A stretch of DNA of 64,000 nt from Croceivirga sp. (GCA_028284935.1 JANQQQ010000012.1:124001-188000), one strand, 5' to 3'; counted from the stretch's first letter, positions 8,449 through 17,553 are shown. Numbers and translations are program-made. Notes: generated by a model from the sequence alone, not told the origin.

Positions 8449-9087
8449 ATGGCTACACGGCACTACATTATTATGGCCGATATCATCTCGAGTCGTCACA
8501 TCAAGAAAGGCGAGGACTTCATGGGCCAATTCAAGCATCTAACCACCCTGGCGAACGAGAAATTTCAACGTCAAATTGTTTCTCCCTTGACCATTACCTT
8601 GGGTGATGAGTTTCAAGGGATTGTAGACAGTGCCCAAGTCCTTTTTGAGTTGGTATTCTTTCTCGAAGAGCAACGTATTGAGGCTGGCTATACCTTTCAA
8701 TTGCGCTATTCGCTGGTATATGGTGAGATTGAAACCGAGATCAATACCAAAATCGCTTATGAAATGTACGGGGCCGGGCTTACCCAAGCACGTGAAGGCT
8801 TACAGCACGCCAAAGATTCGGGCCATCATTACTATGTGAATCTACAACCAGTTCCCGAGGCACAATTAAAACTATGTTTGGAACTCTACCAAGCCATAAA
8901 GTCGGATTGGAAACCACGGGAATATAAAATTATTGCGGCCTTTTTAAAACACAATGATTATAAGGACCTAGAGAGAATGGGGCTTTATAAGACCCGTTCC
9001 GGAGCATGGAAAAAAGGAAAATCCTTACGAATCGATGAATACCATACCGTCAAACGTTTGATCTTCCTAATTTTGAAGCATGGATAA
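8449..9087 (+). CDS. satD: SatD family protein
   Basis: A 212-residue cytoplasmic protein beginning MATRHYIIMADIISSRHI, a pattern typical of the SatD family (named after a gene of the streptococcal sat locus linked to acid tolerance; biochemical role unknown). The middle part (TLGDEFQG, LRYSLVYGEIETEI) is conserved in the family. The C-terminal stretch HNDYKDLERMGLYKTRSGAW has the spacing of a helix-turn-helix, so DNA binding is possible. Three evenly spaced dyads lie just upstream and suggest autoregulation, which is an inference. The downstream membrane-protein gene starts inside this gene's last 8 nt. Confidence 0.75.
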   Translation: MATRHYIIMADIISSRHIKKGEDFMGQFKHLTTLANEKFQRQIVSPLTITLGDEFQGIVDSAQVLFELVFFLEEQRIEAGYTFQLRYSLVYGEIETEINTKIAYEMYGAGLTQAREGLQHAKDSGHHYYVNLQPVPEAQLKLCLELYQAIKSDWKPREYKIIAAFLKHNDYKDLERMGLYKTRSGAWKKGKSLRIDEYHTVKRLIFLILKHG

Positions 9088-9436
9088 TCTCAAATATGCC
9101 GTATTTTTCTTTGTGATGGTCGAAGTGTTTTTGATCATCATTTTTTATGCGGTATCCAAATGGCTCGACCCCAAAAACTCGGATAAAAACAACAGTGAAA
9201 AATTCACCTCATGGCTAAAGGGCTTCTTGGAGCGCATCTTTTTGATTTTTCTGCTCTTGTCCGGTCTTCAAGGCAGCGCTCTGGTGCTTTTTGGGGCCAT
9301 CAAACTGGGTACCCGATTGGAAAGCGATAAGGACCGAAAAGTGAGCAATGACTATTTTGTCATTGGCAACTTTTTATCCATCGCAGGGGCCGTAATCACG
9401 TATTTACTCTTTAAGGATTTACTACAGTTCAATTGA
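9080..9436 (+). CDS. Small hydrophobic membrane protein, unknown function
   Basis: A 118-residue protein with membrane helices at about residues 5-25, 48-72 and 92-112 and a basic/acidic linker between the first two. No family was recognised with certainty. It overlaps satD by 8 nt and is followed 5 nt later by menB, so it is translated as part of the satD operon. SatD genes often have a small membrane-protein partner, which fits, but no function is claimed. Confidence 0.65.
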   Translation: MDNLKYAVFFFVMVEVFLIIIFYAVSKWLDPKNSDKNNSEKFTSWLKGFLERIFLIFLLLSGLQGSALVLFGAIKLGTRLESDKDRKVSNDYFVIGNFLSIAGAVITYLLFKDLLQFN

Positions 9437-9441
9437 ATACT

Positions 9442-10287
9442 ATGAAAGAAAACATCAACTGGCAGACCGCCATTGAATTTGAAGACATTACCTATAAAAA
9501 GTGTGATGGCGTGGCCCGTATTGCCTTTAACCGACCTGAGGTACGGAATGCCTTTCGCCCCAAAACCACTAGTGAACTCTATAAGGCCTTTTATGATGCC
9601 CAAGAGGACACCTCCATTGGGGTGGTCCTCCTTTCAGGGGAAGGACCTTCGCCCAAGGATGGCGGTTGGGCCTTCTGCAGTGGGGGGGACCAAAAGGCTA
9701 GGGGACATCAAGGTTATGTGGGCGAAGATGGGTATCATCGTCTGAATATATTGGAAGTGCAACGGTTGATTCGGTTTATGCCCAAGGTGGTCATTGCCGT
9801 GGTGCCCGGTTGGGCCGTGGGTGGGGGACATAGTCTCCATGTAGTTTGCGATATGACCTTGGCCAGTAAAGAACACGCCATTTTTAAACAGACCGATGCC
9901 GATGTGACCAGTTTTGATGGGGGCTATGGTTCGGCGTATCTAGCTAAAATGGTGGGTCAGAAAAAAGCTAGGGAAATCTTCTTTTTGGGCCGCAACTATT
10001 CTGCCCAAGAGGCCTATGAAATGGGTATGGTAAATGCGGTGATTCCCCATGGGGAACTGGAGGATACGGCCTATCAATGGGCCCAAGAGGTACTGGCAAA
10101 ATCCCCAACCTCCATCAAAATGCTCAAGTTTGCCATGAATTTAACGGATGATGGGATGGTGGGGCAACAAGTATTTGCTGGGGAAGCTACCCGGTTGGCC
10201 TATATGACCGACGAGGCCATTGAGGGAAGAAATGCATTCTTGGAAAAGCGGAAACCCAACTTTGGTAAAAATAAATGGATTCCCTAG
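9442..10287 (+). CDS. menB: 1,4-dihydroxy-2-naphthoyl-CoA synthase (naphthoate synthase)
   Basis: MenB closes the second naphthoquinone ring of o-succinylbenzoyl-CoA in menaquinone biosynthesis. The crotonase-fold features are clear: CSGGDQKARG, the oxyanion-hole segment VPGWAVGGGHSLHVVCD, and TDADVTSFDGGYGSAYLA, which is diagnostic for MenB. The C-terminus NFGKNKWIP is also typical. The product is 281 residues, the usual size. ATG 9442 is preferred over a TTG at 9433 that would overlap the previous gene. No other men gene is in the window; the link to satD is by position only. A 14-bp inverted repeat covers the stop codon. Confidence 0.95.
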   Translation: MKENINWQTAIEFEDITYKKCDGVARIAFNRPEVRNAFRPKTTSELYKAFYDAQEDTSIGVVLLSGEGPSPKDGGWAFCSGGDQKARGHQGYVGEDGYHRLNILEVQRLIRFMPKVVIAVVPGWAVGGGHSLHVVCDMTLASKEHAIFKQTDADVTSFDGGYGSAYLAKMVGQKKAREIFFLGRNYSAQEAYEMGMVNAVIPHGELEDTAYQWAQEVLAKSPTSIKMLKFAMNLTDDGMVGQQVFAGEATRLAYMTDEAIEGRNAFLEKRKPNFGKNKWIP

Positions 10288-10302
10288 CCTAGGGAATCCA
10301 TT
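10274..10302. terminator. 14-bp perfect inverted repeat spanning the menB stop codon
   Basis: AATGGATTCCCTAG (10274-10287) and CTAGGGAATCCATT (10289-10302) are exact reverse complements separated by one base. The left arm ends with the menB TAG stop. It lies between convergent genes, but there is no T-run on either side, so it may be a bidirectional terminator, an mRNA-stabilising stem, or a protein-binding dyad. Confidence 0.55.
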
Positions 10303-10332
10303 ATCACATCAAAACAATCAATCAAAAATATC

Positions 10333-10728
10333 TTAGCGCAGTTTTTTGCGGTACTTTTTCAGTTTCTCCCGGTCTTTTGCCATTTGCATCTCCAACTTGG
10401 CTATTTTAAGCTCTAGTTTTTCTCGTTTGACCTCGGTCATTTCGGTTTTGGTGCTTAAATGTTTATCCTGCAGTTTTTTGAGCGCTTTTTTATCCTTGGC
10501 CAATCCATTTTCCAAATCGAGAATGGTCTTCTCCAGTTGATTTTGTTTTTTTATGGCCTTGCTGGCTTTGCGCGCTTCTTTTTCCTGCTGCTTTAATTCC
10601 TTTAAAGATTTGTTGGAATCGATCACTACCGTTGTCGGGGTAGTTGTGGTGACAGTTTCCGTTTCTTGGGCCTGCAAGCTTACCACCATACACCCTAAAA
10701 AGCCGATAAAGAAAAATTTGAGTTTCAT
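10333..10728 (-). CDS. Secreted coiled-coil protein, unknown function
   Basis: A protein of about 131 residues starting MKLKFFFIGFLGCMVVSLQA, a signal peptide cleaved near AQETET. A short Thr/Val linker is followed by an almost uninterrupted Lys/Glu-rich coiled coil (residues ~45-131) with heptad Leu spacing. It probably sits in the periplasm. Nothing in the sequence gives a specific function. Start at 10728; an in-frame ATG at 10743 adds five residues. It converges with menB. Confidence 0.7.
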   Translation of the reverse strand: MKLKFFFIGFLGCMVVSLQAQETETVTTTTPTTVVIDSNKSLKELKQQEKEARKASKAIKKQNQLEKTILDLENGLAKDKKALKKLQDKHLSTKTEMTEVKREKLELKIAKLEMQMAKDREKLKKYRKKLR

Positions 10729-11060
10729 TCCCTGTTTCCTCATTTATCTATGGGACACCAAATACTAAAAAAAGTCACAAGTACGATTTAAATGGGGTAG
10801 GCCTTTAAAGTCAAATAAACGCACAAAAAGCGATGACAGTAATTTTACAAAGGTCTCAGGGGGTACTAACTAAAAAGGGCCCTAGCTTTTAAACTAAGGC
10901 CCTTTTAACGAGAACACTATATGAAAATGAAAAAATTTACTTGTTTTAATATTACATGGTAAATGTACCCCAGCATTCCACTGATGGGAAATTATTGTTG
11001 TGAACTGCCTTGGTTTTGTGGTGAGCCAAGGGAAAAATGAAATCTGAACGGATTTCCTCC
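10729..11060. other. Intergenic region with one terminator
   Basis: This stretch of about 330 nt between two minus-strand genes holds the hairpin at 10873-10906 and no convincing ORF. Nothing else was recognised. Confidence 0.6.
10873..10906 (-). terminator. Rho-independent terminator of the 11061-12395 gene
   Basis: AAAAGGGCC (10873-10881) pairs with GGCCCTTTT (10898-10906); after one mismatch TAG pairs with CTA, leaving an 8-nt loop. On the minus strand the stem is followed by TTTTTAG, a proper intrinsic terminator downstream of the serine hydrolase. Confidence 0.7.
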
Positions 11061-12395
11061 CTAGTCAATGGCCGCTACAAGAGCGGAAAGGAAGCCGTTG
11101 ACATCAAATTCAGGAAATTCTGCCAAACCCGTACGTACTACGACCAAATCCTTTGAAGGAATCATAAATACATATTGTCCTTGGTAGCCATTCATGGAAT
11201 AGAGGTCTTTGGGTACATCGGGATAAATTCCCTCCGAGTTCAACCAGAAGTGGGCTCCATATGTACCATTGGAATCTGGAGTGGGTTGTGTAATATAGGT
11301 GACCCATCCCTCAGAAAACAATTGTTGGCCGTTCCAATTCCCTTTATTGAGATAGAGCTGTCCCAAGCGTCCCCAGTCCCTTGTACTTGCCCAACCGTAT
11401 GAAGAACCTACATAATTGCCCTTTAAATCGGCTTCTATGAGCATGGAGTGGGCTCCTATTTTATCGATGAGCGCCGCATAGGGGAAATCCAGGTACTCTT
11501 GATGCGACCTGAATTGTTGCCGAAGGATTCCAGACAGCAAATTGGTGGTTCCGGAAGAATAGTTCCAAATCTCCGTAGGTGCCGCAACGACTTCCTTTTC
11601 TTTCTGGGCTTGAGTCATATCACTTTCCAAAAAGAGCATTTTGGTGACATCTGAGATTTTTTCATAGTTCTCATCCCAATCCAGTCCACTCTGCATACGC
11701 AAGAGATGGTTCAGGGTGATATTCTTTCGGTCATCGGTTGCCCATTCCGCTATCGGGGCGGGCCAATCCATGTTTAGTTTGCCCTGATGCTCCAACACAC
11801 CATATAACGTAGCTAAAACACTTTTGGTCATGGACCATCCTAGGACAGGGGTATCTTGATCAAATCCTTCCACGTAATTTTCGTGAATAAGATGTCCTTT
11901 ATATAAGATGAGCAAAGTGCGTGTCTTCTGAAGTTCTGGAGTGCCAAAGGGTAACGCTACTGCTTGGTTCAGTTGGTCATAATCTATTTCTGGAAAAAGG
12001 GTGTCCTTTGCCGGTAAATGGCCAAAAGGGTAGGGGATGGAATCAAAATTCCTTTTCCTTATTGGTTGCAAATAAGGTTCCCCTTCTTTGTAATCATCGT
12101 TAACAAGGACAGTCCCCAATTCTTGACGGTCAACCGCCTTTCGTTCCATGAGCCCATACACATTGGAAAAGGCAAACCCTTGCTCTTTGTTATAATCCGT
12201 GGTCGCCAAATTGATAAGGGGAACATCTAAATCTTGGGAATTGATTGTTGCGGGCATATGATTTCCAACCAGTACGCTGGAAGCCATATACTTGGAGGCA
12301 TAACCGGAAATAATATTTAGCTTGGGATAGTTTTCAACAATGACCAATACGACGATGATTGCCAATAAAAACAGAATTCTTTTTAACCACTTCAT
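11061..12395 (-). CDS. Membrane-anchored serine hydrolase, class-C beta-lactamase fold
   Basis: A 444-residue protein with one N-terminal membrane segment (ILFLLAIIVVLVIV). GWSMTKSVLA carries the SxxK nucleophile (SMTK) and NYSSGTTNLLS the Y-x-S/N motif. The C-terminal FMIPSKDLVVVRTG is a family hallmark close to the position of the KTG-like motif. It should act in the periplasm on ester or amide bonds; substrate unknown. It is divergent from the pirin gene with a 57-nt shared promoter region and ends at its own terminator. Confidence 0.85.
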   Translation of the reverse strand: MKWLKRILFLLAIIVVLVIVENYPKLNIISGYASKYMASSVLVGNHMPATINSQDLDVPLINLATTDYNKEQGFAFSNVYGLMERKAVDRQELGTVLVNDDYKEGEPYLQPIRKRNFDSIPYPFGHLPAKDTLFPEIDYDQLNQAVALPFGTPELQKTRTLLILYKGHLIHENYVEGFDQDTPVLGWSMTKSVLATLYGVLEHQGKLNMDWPAPIAEWATDDRKNITLNHLLRMQSGLDWDENYEKISDVTKMLFLESDMTQAQKEKEVVAAPTEIWNYSSGTTNLLSGILRQQFRSHQEYLDFPYAALIDKIGAHSMLIEADLKGNYVGSSYGWASTRDWGRLGQLYLNKGNWNGQQLFSEGWVTYITQPTPDSNGTYGAHFWLNSEGIYPDVPKDLYSMNGYQGQYVFMIPSKDLVVVRTGLAEFPEFDVNGFLSALVAAID

Positions 12396-12452
12396 AGGAC
12401 TAGAGCTAGTATTTGTTGTATTTTTCTGAGCCTAAATATAATTATTTGCTTC

Positions 12453-13322
12453 ATGTCAAACATAGGATTGATCATTGAGGAAAGAAGTCGTGATATTGGT
12501 GATTTTTTGGTGGGCCGATTGATCCCTTTTCGTAAAAAACGGATGATTGGCCCTTTTATCTTTATCGACCATATGGGCCCCACACAGTTGGGGCCTTCCA
12601 AGTATATGGATGTGGATCAACATCCCCATATTGGATTATCTACCCTGACTTACATGCTGGAAGGAGAAATCGTCCATGAGGACAGTATAGGCTCAAAACA
12701 GCTGATCCAACCCGGGTCTGTCAATTGGATGACTGCTGGCAAGGGAGTTTCCCACACCGAACGAACCCCGGAACATTTTAGGAATGGTAAGGTATTTACG
12801 GCCCACGGCTATCAAATTTGGGTAGCCTTGCCAAAACATTTGGAGGATATGGAACCCGAGTTCCATCATATTCCTGGCGAACAACTTCCACGCTGGCAGG
12901 ATGGAACGGCCCATTTCACCATGGTTGCGGGTAGGGGATACGGAAAGACTTCCCCGGTTCCGGTCCACTCCGAACTTTTTATGGTTGAGGTGAACACCCA
13001 AGAGGATTATGAATTAAAAATAAAGGGGGAACTCAGGGGCGAAATCGGAATCTGCATTGTTGAAGGGGCCATTCAAGCCTGTGGCGAGGTGGTTGAAAAG
13101 GGCCATATTTTGGTGTCCAAAGTGGAAGATACGTGTACCATTTCCTTGAGGCCCAATACCCATCTCTTACTTTTTGGTGGTGTTCCCTTTGCTGAGGAAC
13201 GTCATATTTACTGGAACTTTGTGGCTTCCTCCAAAGAAAGAATTGAAGCAGCTAAAGAAGCTTGGAAAGCCAAAACGTTTCCCATGATGCCTTCGGACAA
13301 CACTTATGTGCCATTGCCATAA
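12453..13322 (+). CDS. Pirin family protein (cupin)
   Basis: A 289-residue bicupin. The N-terminal cupin keeps the metal ligands of pirin: His57 and His59 (DQHPHIGLST), His101 and Glu103 (KGVSHTERT). Bacterial pirins bind iron and some act as quercetin dioxygenases or interact with metabolic enzymes; which applies here is unknown. LFGGVPFAEERHIYWNFVAS in the C-terminal part is a family signature. The gene is divergent from a serine hydrolase and followed closely by the FG-GAP lipoprotein operon, but no clear joint function is visible. Confidence 0.9.
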   Translation: MSNIGLIIEERSRDIGDFLVGRLIPFRKKRMIGPFIFIDHMGPTQLGPSKYMDVDQHPHIGLSTLTYMLEGEIVHEDSIGSKQLIQPGSVNWMTAGKGVSHTERTPEHFRNGKVFTAHGYQIWVALPKHLEDMEPEFHHIPGEQLPRWQDGTAHFTMVAGRGYGKTSPVPVHSELFMVEVNTQEDYELKIKGELRGEIGICIVEGAIQACGEVVEKGHILVSKVEDTCTISLRPNTHLLLFGGVPFAEERHIYWNFVASSKERIEAAKEAWKAKTFPMMPSDNTYVPLP

Positions 13323-13348
13323 TTTCGTATGAATCAAAAGATGATACT

Positions 13349-14821
13349 TTGAAAAGAACTTACCTTCTGTGTTTTTTCGCCCTGGTGTTAGTCCATTTTT
13401 CCTGTGCTCCTGAACCTGAAAAAAGGGAAGTGGTACTGTACAGGCAGTATTGTGCAAGTTGCCATATTGCACCAAAGATTGAGGAACTTCCCAAGGATAT
13501 TTGGAAAAATGCCGTCTTACCGGATATGCTTTCCCGAATGGATGTCGAGGAAATGTATACGGATCCTGGGCAAACAAAAACAGGATTTCGACCTAAAATA
13601 AAATTGGCCGATTGGACTGCCCTTGAAAATTATATCGTATCCCTTGCACCCGAGCAATTACCGGAAACCCCGCTTCCTGAGCAAAGGCGACTCTCTAATT
13701 TTGAACCCAAAACCTTGCAGTTGGATGATCGGAATGGGGCGTTCTATACCTATTTGGAATATGACCCCAATCAAAATACCTTGATGGCGGGCGATATTAG
13801 CGGAGAACTTAAACAATTTGATTTTAAGACCGAATCCTTGACCACTATTTATAAGGGCACAACCCCCATTACTTGGTATAACAAAAAGGAAACCAAGGAA
13901 TTCATTGCTGAGGTGGGCATTTTGGACCCCTCTGAATTGGCGAAAGGTAAGATTATACTAAAGCAGGGGCAGGACACCCTTGCCCTCACAACTACTTTCC
14001 ATCGGCCGGTGCACAACCTCGTTGAGGACTTAAACGGTGATGGAAATTTGGAGATGGTGGTTTCCGAGTTCGGAAATGAAACGGGCAGACTATCCTTGCT
14101 CATCCAACGCGATTCCCTTCCGTACAATAAAAAGGTGCTATTGAATCAACCCGGGTGCATCCGAACGCTAGCGAAGGATATGGATGGGGATGGCAAATTG
14201 GATGTAATCACAATTACCTCCCAAGGCAACGAAAGCATTACCATTCTCTACCAGAAAGATGATTTGGTATTTGAAGCCAAGAAGGTTTTGGAATTCCGCT
14301 CGGTGTATGGCAGTAGCTGGTTTGATTTGGTGGATTATAACAATGATGGCTTTGACGACATCATCACGGTTAATGGGGATAATGCGGATAAGTCCTATGT
14401 CCATAAACCGTATCACGGTATGCGCATACATTTGAATGATGGAAAAAACAATTTTAGCGAGACCTTCTTTTATCCATTAAATGGGGCAACTCGATTTGTA
14501 GCCGATGATTTTGATCAGGATGGGGATGTTGATTTTGGGGTTATCAGTACTTTTCCCGACTATGACAAAGCACCTCAATTGTCCTTTGTTTATCTTGAAA
14601 ATGAAGATGTGGACACCTACCAATTCAAAACAAAAATATTGGAGCAGCCCAACCAAGGGAGGTGGTTTTTAATGGATAAGGGGGATGTGGATAAAGATGG
14701 GGACGTGGACATCCTTTTAAGTTCCTTTACCTATGTATTTACCCCAGTACCCGATGAACTGTCCCAATACTGGTCGGAAAACAACACAGATGTTTTAGTG
14801 TTGGAAAACAAATTGAAATGA
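13349..14821 (+). CDS. FG-GAP/VCBS-repeat lipoprotein with N-terminal c-type heme motif
   Basis: A protein of about 490 residues. The start is set at TTG 13349 because it gives a lipoprotein signal (HFSC, Cys19) and avoids overlapping pirin; upstream codons 13262-13346 belong to the pirin gene in another frame. CASCH (Cys35, Cys38, His39) is a single CxxCH heme-c site. The rest is a beta-propeller of FG-GAP/VCBS units with repeated calcium-type loops DLNGDGNLEM, DMDGDGKLDV, DYNNDGFDDI, DFDQDGDVDF and DVDKDGDVDI. Such proteins are extracytoplasmic; the combination suggests redox or binding at the cell surface. It overlaps the next gene by 4 nt. Confidence 0.8.
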   Translation: MKRTYLLCFFALVLVHFSCAPEPEKREVVLYRQYCASCHIAPKIEELPKDIWKNAVLPDMLSRMDVEEMYTDPGQTKTGFRPKIKLADWTALENYIVSLAPEQLPETPLPEQRRLSNFEPKTLQLDDRNGAFYTYLEYDPNQNTLMAGDISGELKQFDFKTESLTTIYKGTTPITWYNKKETKEFIAEVGILDPSELAKGKIILKQGQDTLALTTTFHRPVHNLVEDLNGDGNLEMVVSEFGNETGRLSLLIQRDSLPYNKKVLLNQPGCIRTLAKDMDGDGKLDVITITSQGNESITILYQKDDLVFEAKKVLEFRSVYGSSWFDLVDYNNDGFDDIITVNGDNADKSYVHKPYHGMRIHLNDGKNNFSETFFYPLNGATRFVADDFDQDGDVDFGVISTFPDYDKAPQLSFVYLENEDVDTYQFKTKILEQPNQGRWFLMDKGDVDKDGDVDILLSSFTYVFTPVPDELSQYWSENNTDVLVLENKLK

Positions 14822-15252
14822 TACCGAGGCTCCTTTTGCCGTTCATGGGGACATTTTTGGTGCTCTCCTGTGGCGAGCCAACCCAACCTGATCCTGCCAA
14901 ATATGTATGGTACGGAGAGGAAGTTACCGTTTCGGCCTATAATTCGGTGAGTTGGCAGACCGATGGAGACCCTAATATTACGGCTTGGGGGGATACCTTA
15001 AAACCTGGACTAAAAGCAGTTGCGGTCTCTCGCGATCTTTTGAAGCTGGGGTTGACACATAACACCTTGGTTCGAATAGACACCTTGCCCGATACCTTCT
15101 TGGTGAAGGATAAAATGCACAGGCGCTGGCAAAAGCGTATGGATATTTATATGGGTACCGATGTCAAAGCTGCAAGGGAATGGGGCAGAAAGAAGTTAAT
15201 GATTTGTTATGCAGTACTTTTAAGGGATTCATTGACCAAACCAATAGAATGA
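14818..15252 (+). CDS. 3D-domain lipoprotein (double-psi beta-barrel)
   Basis: A 144-residue lipoprotein (VLSC, Cys18). The segments VTVSAYNS, TAWGDTLKPGLKAVAVSRDL and, near the C-terminus, RMDIYMGTDVKAAREWG with its Asp residues match the 3D (Asp-Asp-Asp) domain found in MltA-type lytic transglycosylases and related murein-binding proteins. Activity on peptidoglycan is therefore plausible. It overlaps the genes on both sides by 4 nt (ATGA junctions), so it is translationally coupled with the FG-GAP lipoprotein and the amidase. Confidence 0.8.
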   Translation: MIPRLLLPFMGTFLVLSCGEPTQPDPAKYVWYGEEVTVSAYNSVSWQTDGDPNITAWGDTLKPGLKAVAVSRDLLKLGLTHNTLVRIDTLPDTFLVKDKMHRRWQKRMDIYMGTDVKAAREWGRKKLMICYAVLLRDSLTKPIE

Positions 15253-15914
15253 ACAAGCTCCTTTCTTTTATCTTACTAATGATGTTATTGGCCTGTAAAG
15301 CCCCATTTTCCATCATTGATAAGCCCGTTACGTTCAATGAAGAACGCATTCAATTGACCAAAGAATACCTTCAAAACCGTTATGCACTAAAAGGGGCTAG
15401 CATTATCATTGCCCCCAAAATGATCGTACTCCACCACACTGTCGTGCCCACTTTTGAAAAGACCTTTGAGGTTTTCTATCCTCCCAACTTGGCCAATTGG
15501 CGGCCAGAAATTGCAAATGCAAGTGGTTTAAATGTTTCTTCCCAATTTGTGGTGGATCGGGATGGCACTATCTATCGTCTGATGCCCGAGACCTATATGG
15601 CCCGACATGTCATTGGATTGAACCATTGTGCCATCGGTGTGGAAAACGTGGGCGGAACCCCTGAATTACCCTTAACCAAGGCCCAGGTCAAGGCCAATAT
15701 TCAATTGGTTCACTATTTGGCCGAAAAATACCCTATTGAATACGTAATTGGGCATCATGAATATTTAGTTTTTGAGGGACACAAGCTGTGGTTGGAGGTT
15801 GATGAGAACTATCGAACCTTAAAGAACGACCCCGGCGAGGACTTTATGGTTAGGGTAAGAAAAGGGATAAAAAGACTTAATTTTAAACCGTTACCAGAAA
15901 CCAACTTCAAATGA
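15249..15914 (+). CDS. N-acetylmuramoyl-L-alanine amidase lipoprotein (Amidase_2)
   Basis: A 221-residue lipoprotein (LLAC, Cys16). The amidase_2/PGRP zinc fold is shown by IVLHHTV (His62), SSQFVVDRDGTIY, ARHVIGLNHCAIGVENVGG (His126) and the C-terminal DPGEDF. It should cleave the bond between muramic acid and L-Ala of peptidoglycan, anchored to a membrane facing the periplasm. The ATG at 15249 overlaps the previous stop by 4 nt and gives a proper signal; a longer frame from 15180 lacks one. Its stop overlaps the carboxypeptidase start, so murein amidase and peptidase are made together. Confidence 0.88.
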   Translation: MNKLLSFILLMMLLACKAPFSIIDKPVTFNEERIQLTKEYLQNRYALKGASIIIAPKMIVLHHTVVPTFEKTFEVFYPPNLANWRPEIANASGLNVSSQFVVDRDGTIYRLMPETYMARHVIGLNHCAIGVENVGGTPELPLTKAQVKANIQLVHYLAEKYPIEYVIGHHEYLVFEGHKLWLEVDENYRTLKNDPGEDFMVRVRKGIKRLNFKPLPETNFK

Positions 15915-17383
15915 AAGTCATCATTACGTTTTTAAGCCTCTTTTTAGTTGTCACTTTTACGATGAAAGCACAGGATTTTACCTCAAGTCTTTATGAAACC
16001 TATGAAAACTATAAGGAACTGTCCCTTGATAAAAGACGAATAAAGTATGCCCAACTTGTTCCATTGATCAATAAACTAAAGTCCAACCCAAAATTTGAGG
16101 TTAAAAAAGTGGGGGAGTCCATTGAAGGTCGCGATCTTAGCTTGATCAGTTTTGGAAAAGGGGGCACTGATATTTTCCTTTGGTCCCAAATGCATGGGGA
16201 TGAGCCTACGGCTACGGAAGCTATTTTTGATATTCTCAACTTTTTTGATTCAGGGGATTTTACAAAAGAACAAAAAGTAATCCTGGCCAATACCCGATTG
16301 CATTTTCTACCGATGTTGAACCCTGACGGTGCCGAAATTTACCAACGCAGGAATGTTTTGGGGGTGGACATCAATCGGGATGCATTGCGGCTTCAGTCCC
16401 CGGAGAGTAGAACGCTAAAGGGCATAAGGGACAGTATTAATCCCCCGTTTGGATTTAACCTTCATGACCAAAGCCGGTATTACAATGCCGAACGTACCCC
16501 GAAACCGGCTACCATTTCCTACCTCGCTCCGGCCTTCAACTATGAGAAAGACATCAATGAGGTAAGGGCTAGGGGTATGCAGGTCATTGTCTTTATGAAC
16601 GATGTCATCCAGAACTACGCCCCAGGTCAGGTAGGGCGCTACAGCGATGCGTTTGAACTAAGGGCTTTTGGTGATAACTTTATGAAATGGGGTACCAGCT
16701 CCATTTTAATTGAGTCTGGCGGTTACGCCGACGACCGGGAGAAACAGGAAATTAGAAAACTGAATTATGTGTCCATCCTTTCCGCCTTATATGGAATTGC
16801 CACTGGAAAATACAAGGATATTTCCCTAGATCGCTATGAAAGGATTCCCAGAAACGACCGAAAATTATTTGATCTTAAAATCGAAAATGCGACCTACCAC
16901 CTCAATGGCAATGACTATATTGTGGACTTGGGCATTCATAGACAGGAAATTGACGATGTCTCTCACACCGACTTTCACTATAACAGTGTTATTGTAGATC
17001 AGGGAGACCTTTCCACCTATTATGGTTACGAAACCTTTGACGCAACAGGGTACAAAATTGTCCCGCCAAAGGCGACCGAACAAGCTATTCCAGCCATATC
17101 CAATGTAGATCGTTTAATGGATTATGAAAAATGGGTGCAAGCCGGTTTTGGGTATTTACGCGCGCAAAATGTTCCGAAGGATAAAGCGCATTTACCTGCT
17201 AAAATTAATCTGATATCACAAAACTTCAAGCTGCCCAACTTTGAACTCATGGTGGGTAAAAACCCAACGTTTTTCTTGGAAAAAGAAGGTAAAAGAACCC
17301 ATGCGGTCATCAATGGCTTCTTATTGGACCTATCCCAACCCTTCCAAGATCAGAAATTCGGTAATGCCTTGATTTACAGATAG
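15911..17383 (+). CDS. Secreted M14 zinc carboxypeptidase
   Basis: A 490-residue protein with a signal peptide (cut near KAQDFTS). M14 residues are visible: zinc ligands His95 and Glu98 (MHGDEPT), the substrate-binding DINRDA, His185 (FNLHDQ) and the catalytic Glu268 (LIESGG). The C-terminal third is an additional beta-rich domain. M14 enzymes trim C-terminal residues from peptides; members beside amidases often act on murein peptides, which the overlap with the amidase suggests here. Last gene of the four-gene run; a small membrane-protein ORF converges with it. Confidence 0.88.
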   Translation: MKVIITFLSLFLVVTFTMKAQDFTSSLYETYENYKELSLDKRRIKYAQLVPLINKLKSNPKFEVKKVGESIEGRDLSLISFGKGGTDIFLWSQMHGDEPTATEAIFDILNFFDSGDFTKEQKVILANTRLHFLPMLNPDGAEIYQRRNVLGVDINRDALRLQSPESRTLKGIRDSINPPFGFNLHDQSRYYNAERTPKPATISYLAPAFNYEKDINEVRARGMQVIVFMNDVIQNYAPGQVGRYSDAFELRAFGDNFMKWGTSSILIESGGYADDREKQEIRKLNYVSILSALYGIATGKYKDISLDRYERIPRNDRKLFDLKIENATYHLNGNDYIVDLGIHRQEIDDVSHTDFHYNSVIVDQGDLSTYYGYETFDATGYKIVPPKATEQAIPAISNVDRLMDYEKWVQAGFGYLRAQNVPKDKAHLPAKINLISQNFKLPNFELMVGKNPTFFLEKEGKRTHAVINGFLLDLSQPFQDQKFGNALIYR

Positions 17384-17385
17384 GA

Positions 17386-17553
17386 TTAATATCCAAATTG
17401 AATGGATATTTCATTGCCATAGATTAAAAGCACCACCAACATGGTCAATAAAGTGGAGACGATTGCTGAAAACAATAGCAACACCATACTTCTGCTCCAA
17501 AATGATAACAGTCCCAGAGGACCTTTGTTGAGTATTTCTTTCATTACATCCAT
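17386..17553 (-). CDS. Small membrane protein, hypothetical
   Basis: An ORF of 55 codons from the ATG at 17553 (an in-frame TTG at 17577 would add eight). After a short amphipathic start it has one long hydrophobic segment (SMVLLLFSAIVSTLLTMLVV) that could cross the membrane. AAAAAAG lies just upstream of the ATG. Its 3' end abuts the carboxypeptidase stop. No family recognised; it may be real because the hydrophobic segment is coherent and nothing else occupies this stretch. Confidence 0.4.
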   Translation of the reverse strand: MDVMKEILNKGPLGLLSFWSRSMVLLLFSAIVSTLLTMLVVLLIYGNEISIQFGY

